This document shows, piece after piece, positions 14,507 to 15,480 of a stretch of DNA of 15,480 nt; position 1 is the first letter of the stretch; each line of letters opens with the position of its first letter. Origin of the DNA: FEN-1297 sp964498065. Lineage in GTDB: Bacteria > Bacteroidota > Ignavibacteria > Ignavibacteriales > Ignavibacteriaceae. The notes under the pieces are model-generated. The model ran no database searches. It was not told where the DNA came from and saw only the letters and a program-made list of their open reading frames with translations. Position numbers and translations under genes: made by a program. The stretch is from positions 1 to 15,480 of the forward strand of contig CAZCFZ010000087.1 of the NCBI GenBank assembly GCA_964498065.1, in the 5' to 3' direction.

Positions 14507-14940
14507 TGCCTCAGGCACATAGGCGTCAACCTAATTTTAATATTAACTACTGTAGAATGTTACACATAAACGAATTACAGATATTTCAATTCAAACTTTT
14601 TAAACATAGAACTCCTAACGGAGTTCCTCTCAAGCTGGTTTGTTAATTGTTACAGACATATGACTCCTATCGGAGTCAATTAAAAACTCAAAAGGAGTTT
14701 TATGCATGTAAAAAAAGCAAATTATAAAGGGACCTTCACTCCATTCCGTCAAGGCTTGGCTTAGTATGCTTAAATGAAAAATGATAAAATATTAATTAAC
14801 TTTTTCAAAACAAAGGATTGATGCCTTGCCGAGACTGATAGGAGTGCAATGTTAAGCAGATTAGTATCAATTACAATATAATTTTATACAATAGTACTTA
14901 TATTTTTAAATGTTAAGTTGACGGCTACGTGCCTCAGGCA
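14507..14940. repeat. Inverted 24-base pair flanking a 386-base segment
   Basis: Bases 14507-14530 match the reverse complement of 14917-14940 at 21 of 24 positions. Both contain the 11-base palindrome TGCCTCAGGCA and a GTTGACG/CGTCAAC end. A GTCGAGGGA tag lies beside both: before the first (14475-14492) and just after the second (14943-14951). The enclosed segment holds the REP-like palindromes but no gene. This may be a decayed element with terminal inverted repeats, or two insertions of the same repeat in opposite orientation. Confidence 0.6.
14610..14699. repeat. REP-like palindromes with ACTCC/GGAGT arms
   Basis: AACTCC at 14610-14615 pairs with GGAGTT at 14620-14625. TGACTCC at 14661-14667 pairs with GGAGTCA at 14672-14678, preceded by ACAGACATA. 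A weaker AACTC/GAGTT pair lies at 14685-14699. The half-unit GATAGGAGT occurs inverted at 14837-14845. Repetition of one short stem motif with 4-base loops at about 50-base intervals is typical of REP arrays. Confidence 0.65.
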
Positions 14941-15172
14941 GAGTCGAGGGATGATTTATTCGTTAAAAATTTTAACAAATTAAGACACTATCGTAAATAT
15001 TGATTTGTATCAATAGGGTGAGAAATTTTTTATGGCAATAAAATATATCTTTTTTTAATATCATATTTTTTATTTAATTACGGTCACAGATTAAATATTT
15101 ATTTATTATAAATAACCTATTGTTGGAAACCATAATTTAAACCGTTGTCCAAAGGACTCTGCCATCGGCATT

Positions 15173-15309
15173 GAGACTGTGTAATAAGTGGTTCTGTCAT
15201 TTCGACTCCCATAAAAGGGATAAACTCCGGGAGAAATCTTTAATTTTAATGAGATTTCTCACTCGAAGACTCGTTCGAAATGACAATTCAGATGTTTTTA
15301 CACTGTCTC
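15173..15309. repeat. MITE-like nested inverted repeat, unit 1
   Basis: The outer arms are GAGACTGTGTAA (15173-15184) and TTACACTGTCTC (15298-15309), complementary at 11 of 12 bases. Inside them TGTCATTTCGA (15195-15205) pairs perfectly with TCGAAATGACA (15275-15285). An inner stem pairs GAGAAATCT at 15231-15239 with AGATTTCTC at 15252-15260. The 137-base unit encodes nothing and is a good candidate for a non-autonomous mobile element. Confidence 0.78.
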
Positions 15310-15363
15310 CATTCCTTTGGAACTTCGGAGAAACTGTACAATGTAAGTTATTAGATTATTAAA

Positions 15364-15479
15364 AGATTGTCTCAAAACTGTCATTCCGGGCTTGACCCGG
15401 AATCTAAACACTCTAATTTCTCTTTAAAGAGATGCTGAATCGAGTTCAGCATGACAAATTCCTTCTTTGGAGACAGTCT
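15364..15479. repeat. MITE-like nested inverted repeat, unit 2
   Basis: The outer arms are AGATTGTCTC (15364-15373) and GAGACAGTCT (15470-15479), one mismatch. The next arms are TGTCAT (15379-15384) and ATGACA (15451-15456). Inside are two hairpins: ATTCCGGG/CCCGGAAT (15383-15390 with 15396-15403) and ATGCTGAA/TTCAGCAT (15432-15439 with 15445-15452). It shares the GAGACAGT outer arm type and the TGTCATTY inner arm with unit 1, but has a different centre. Confidence 0.78.
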
Positions 15480-15480
15480 C

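Larger units (their letters stand above)
14382..15480. other. Gene-free repeat island at the right edge
   Basis: About 1.1 kb without a credible gene. The two short open frames here (65 and 63 codons) run across palindromic repeats and give low-complexity translations such as SSRAKSRDE, typical of translated dispersed repeats. The DNA is a patchwork of inverted repeats, described in the separate entries, set in very AT-rich spacer. The stretch about 14950-15140 is mostly A/T with no structure that I can define. No tRNA, transposase or integrase remnant was recognised. The repeats run up to the window edge. Confidence 0.8.

Noticed and set aside
14449..14646. 65-codon open frame in the right-hand repeat island
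   Set aside because: It runs through the GAGCGAAGTCGAG repeat and a REP-like palindrome, has no ribosome binding site or recognisable domain, and its translation (SSRAKSRDE) is typical of translated dispersed repeats.
15171..15362. 63-codon open frame overlapping MITE-like unit 1
   Set aside because: It starts inside the outer inverted arm and is made of repeat sequence; no domain, signal peptide or Shine-Dalgarno is visible.

Overview
The window is AT-rich bacterial DNA with every gene on the + strand. The gene content includes curlin-type amyloid repeats with a CsgH-like chaperone, lipoproteins, ExbB/ExbD, FadL and MutS2. Together with dense palindromic interspersed repeats of the 'gagcgaagtcgag' kind, this points to a Gram-negative member of the Bacteroidota/Chlorobiota/Ignavibacteriota group. 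An Ignavibacteria-like organism is my best guess, inferred from overall resemblance and not from a marker gene.

Region 1 (1-1890) is the edge of a curli-like locus. It holds the 3' end of a curlin-repeat protein, a strong hairpin terminator, a complete secreted curlin-repeat protein (255-845) and a CsgH-like curli assembly factor (1159-1554). The csgH-like gene sits between two colinear copies (about 90% identical) of a ~125-bp palindromic repeat and next to several shorter palindromes. Region 2 (1891-4348) has two apparently single genes: a lipoprotein with a carboxypeptidase-regulatory-like domain, a fibronectin-III-like domain and a TolB-type beta-propeller, and a short-chain dehydrogenase that resembles dihydropteridine reductase (QDPR).

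Region 3 (4482-6240) is an exbB-exbD-exbD operon closed by a clear intrinsic terminator. It encodes the proton-driven inner-membrane motor of a TonB-type system, with no tonB in the window. Region 4 (6257-11575) is a tightly packed run in which neighbours overlap or nearly touch: yqeY-like, cvpA-like, mutS2, a biotin carboxylase and a biotin carrier protein. It joins housekeeping/DNA-maintenance genes to two of the three parts of an acyl-CoA carboxylase; the carboxyltransferase is not here.

Region 5 (11629-14381) is a FadL-family outer-membrane transporter followed at once by an SGNH/GDSL-type lipoprotein hydrolase and a terminator. A plausible joint role is surface ester cleavage with uptake of the released hydrophobic product. 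Region 6 (14382-15480) has no credible gene. It is an island of nested inverted repeats, REP-like short palindromes and MITE-like elements.

I see no CRISPR array, tRNA, rRNA, transposase or prophage gene. The strongest unusual signals are the nested palindromic repeats, including end sequences that covary between copies, and the csgH-like gene framed by them. Most of the coding content belongs to recognisable families.
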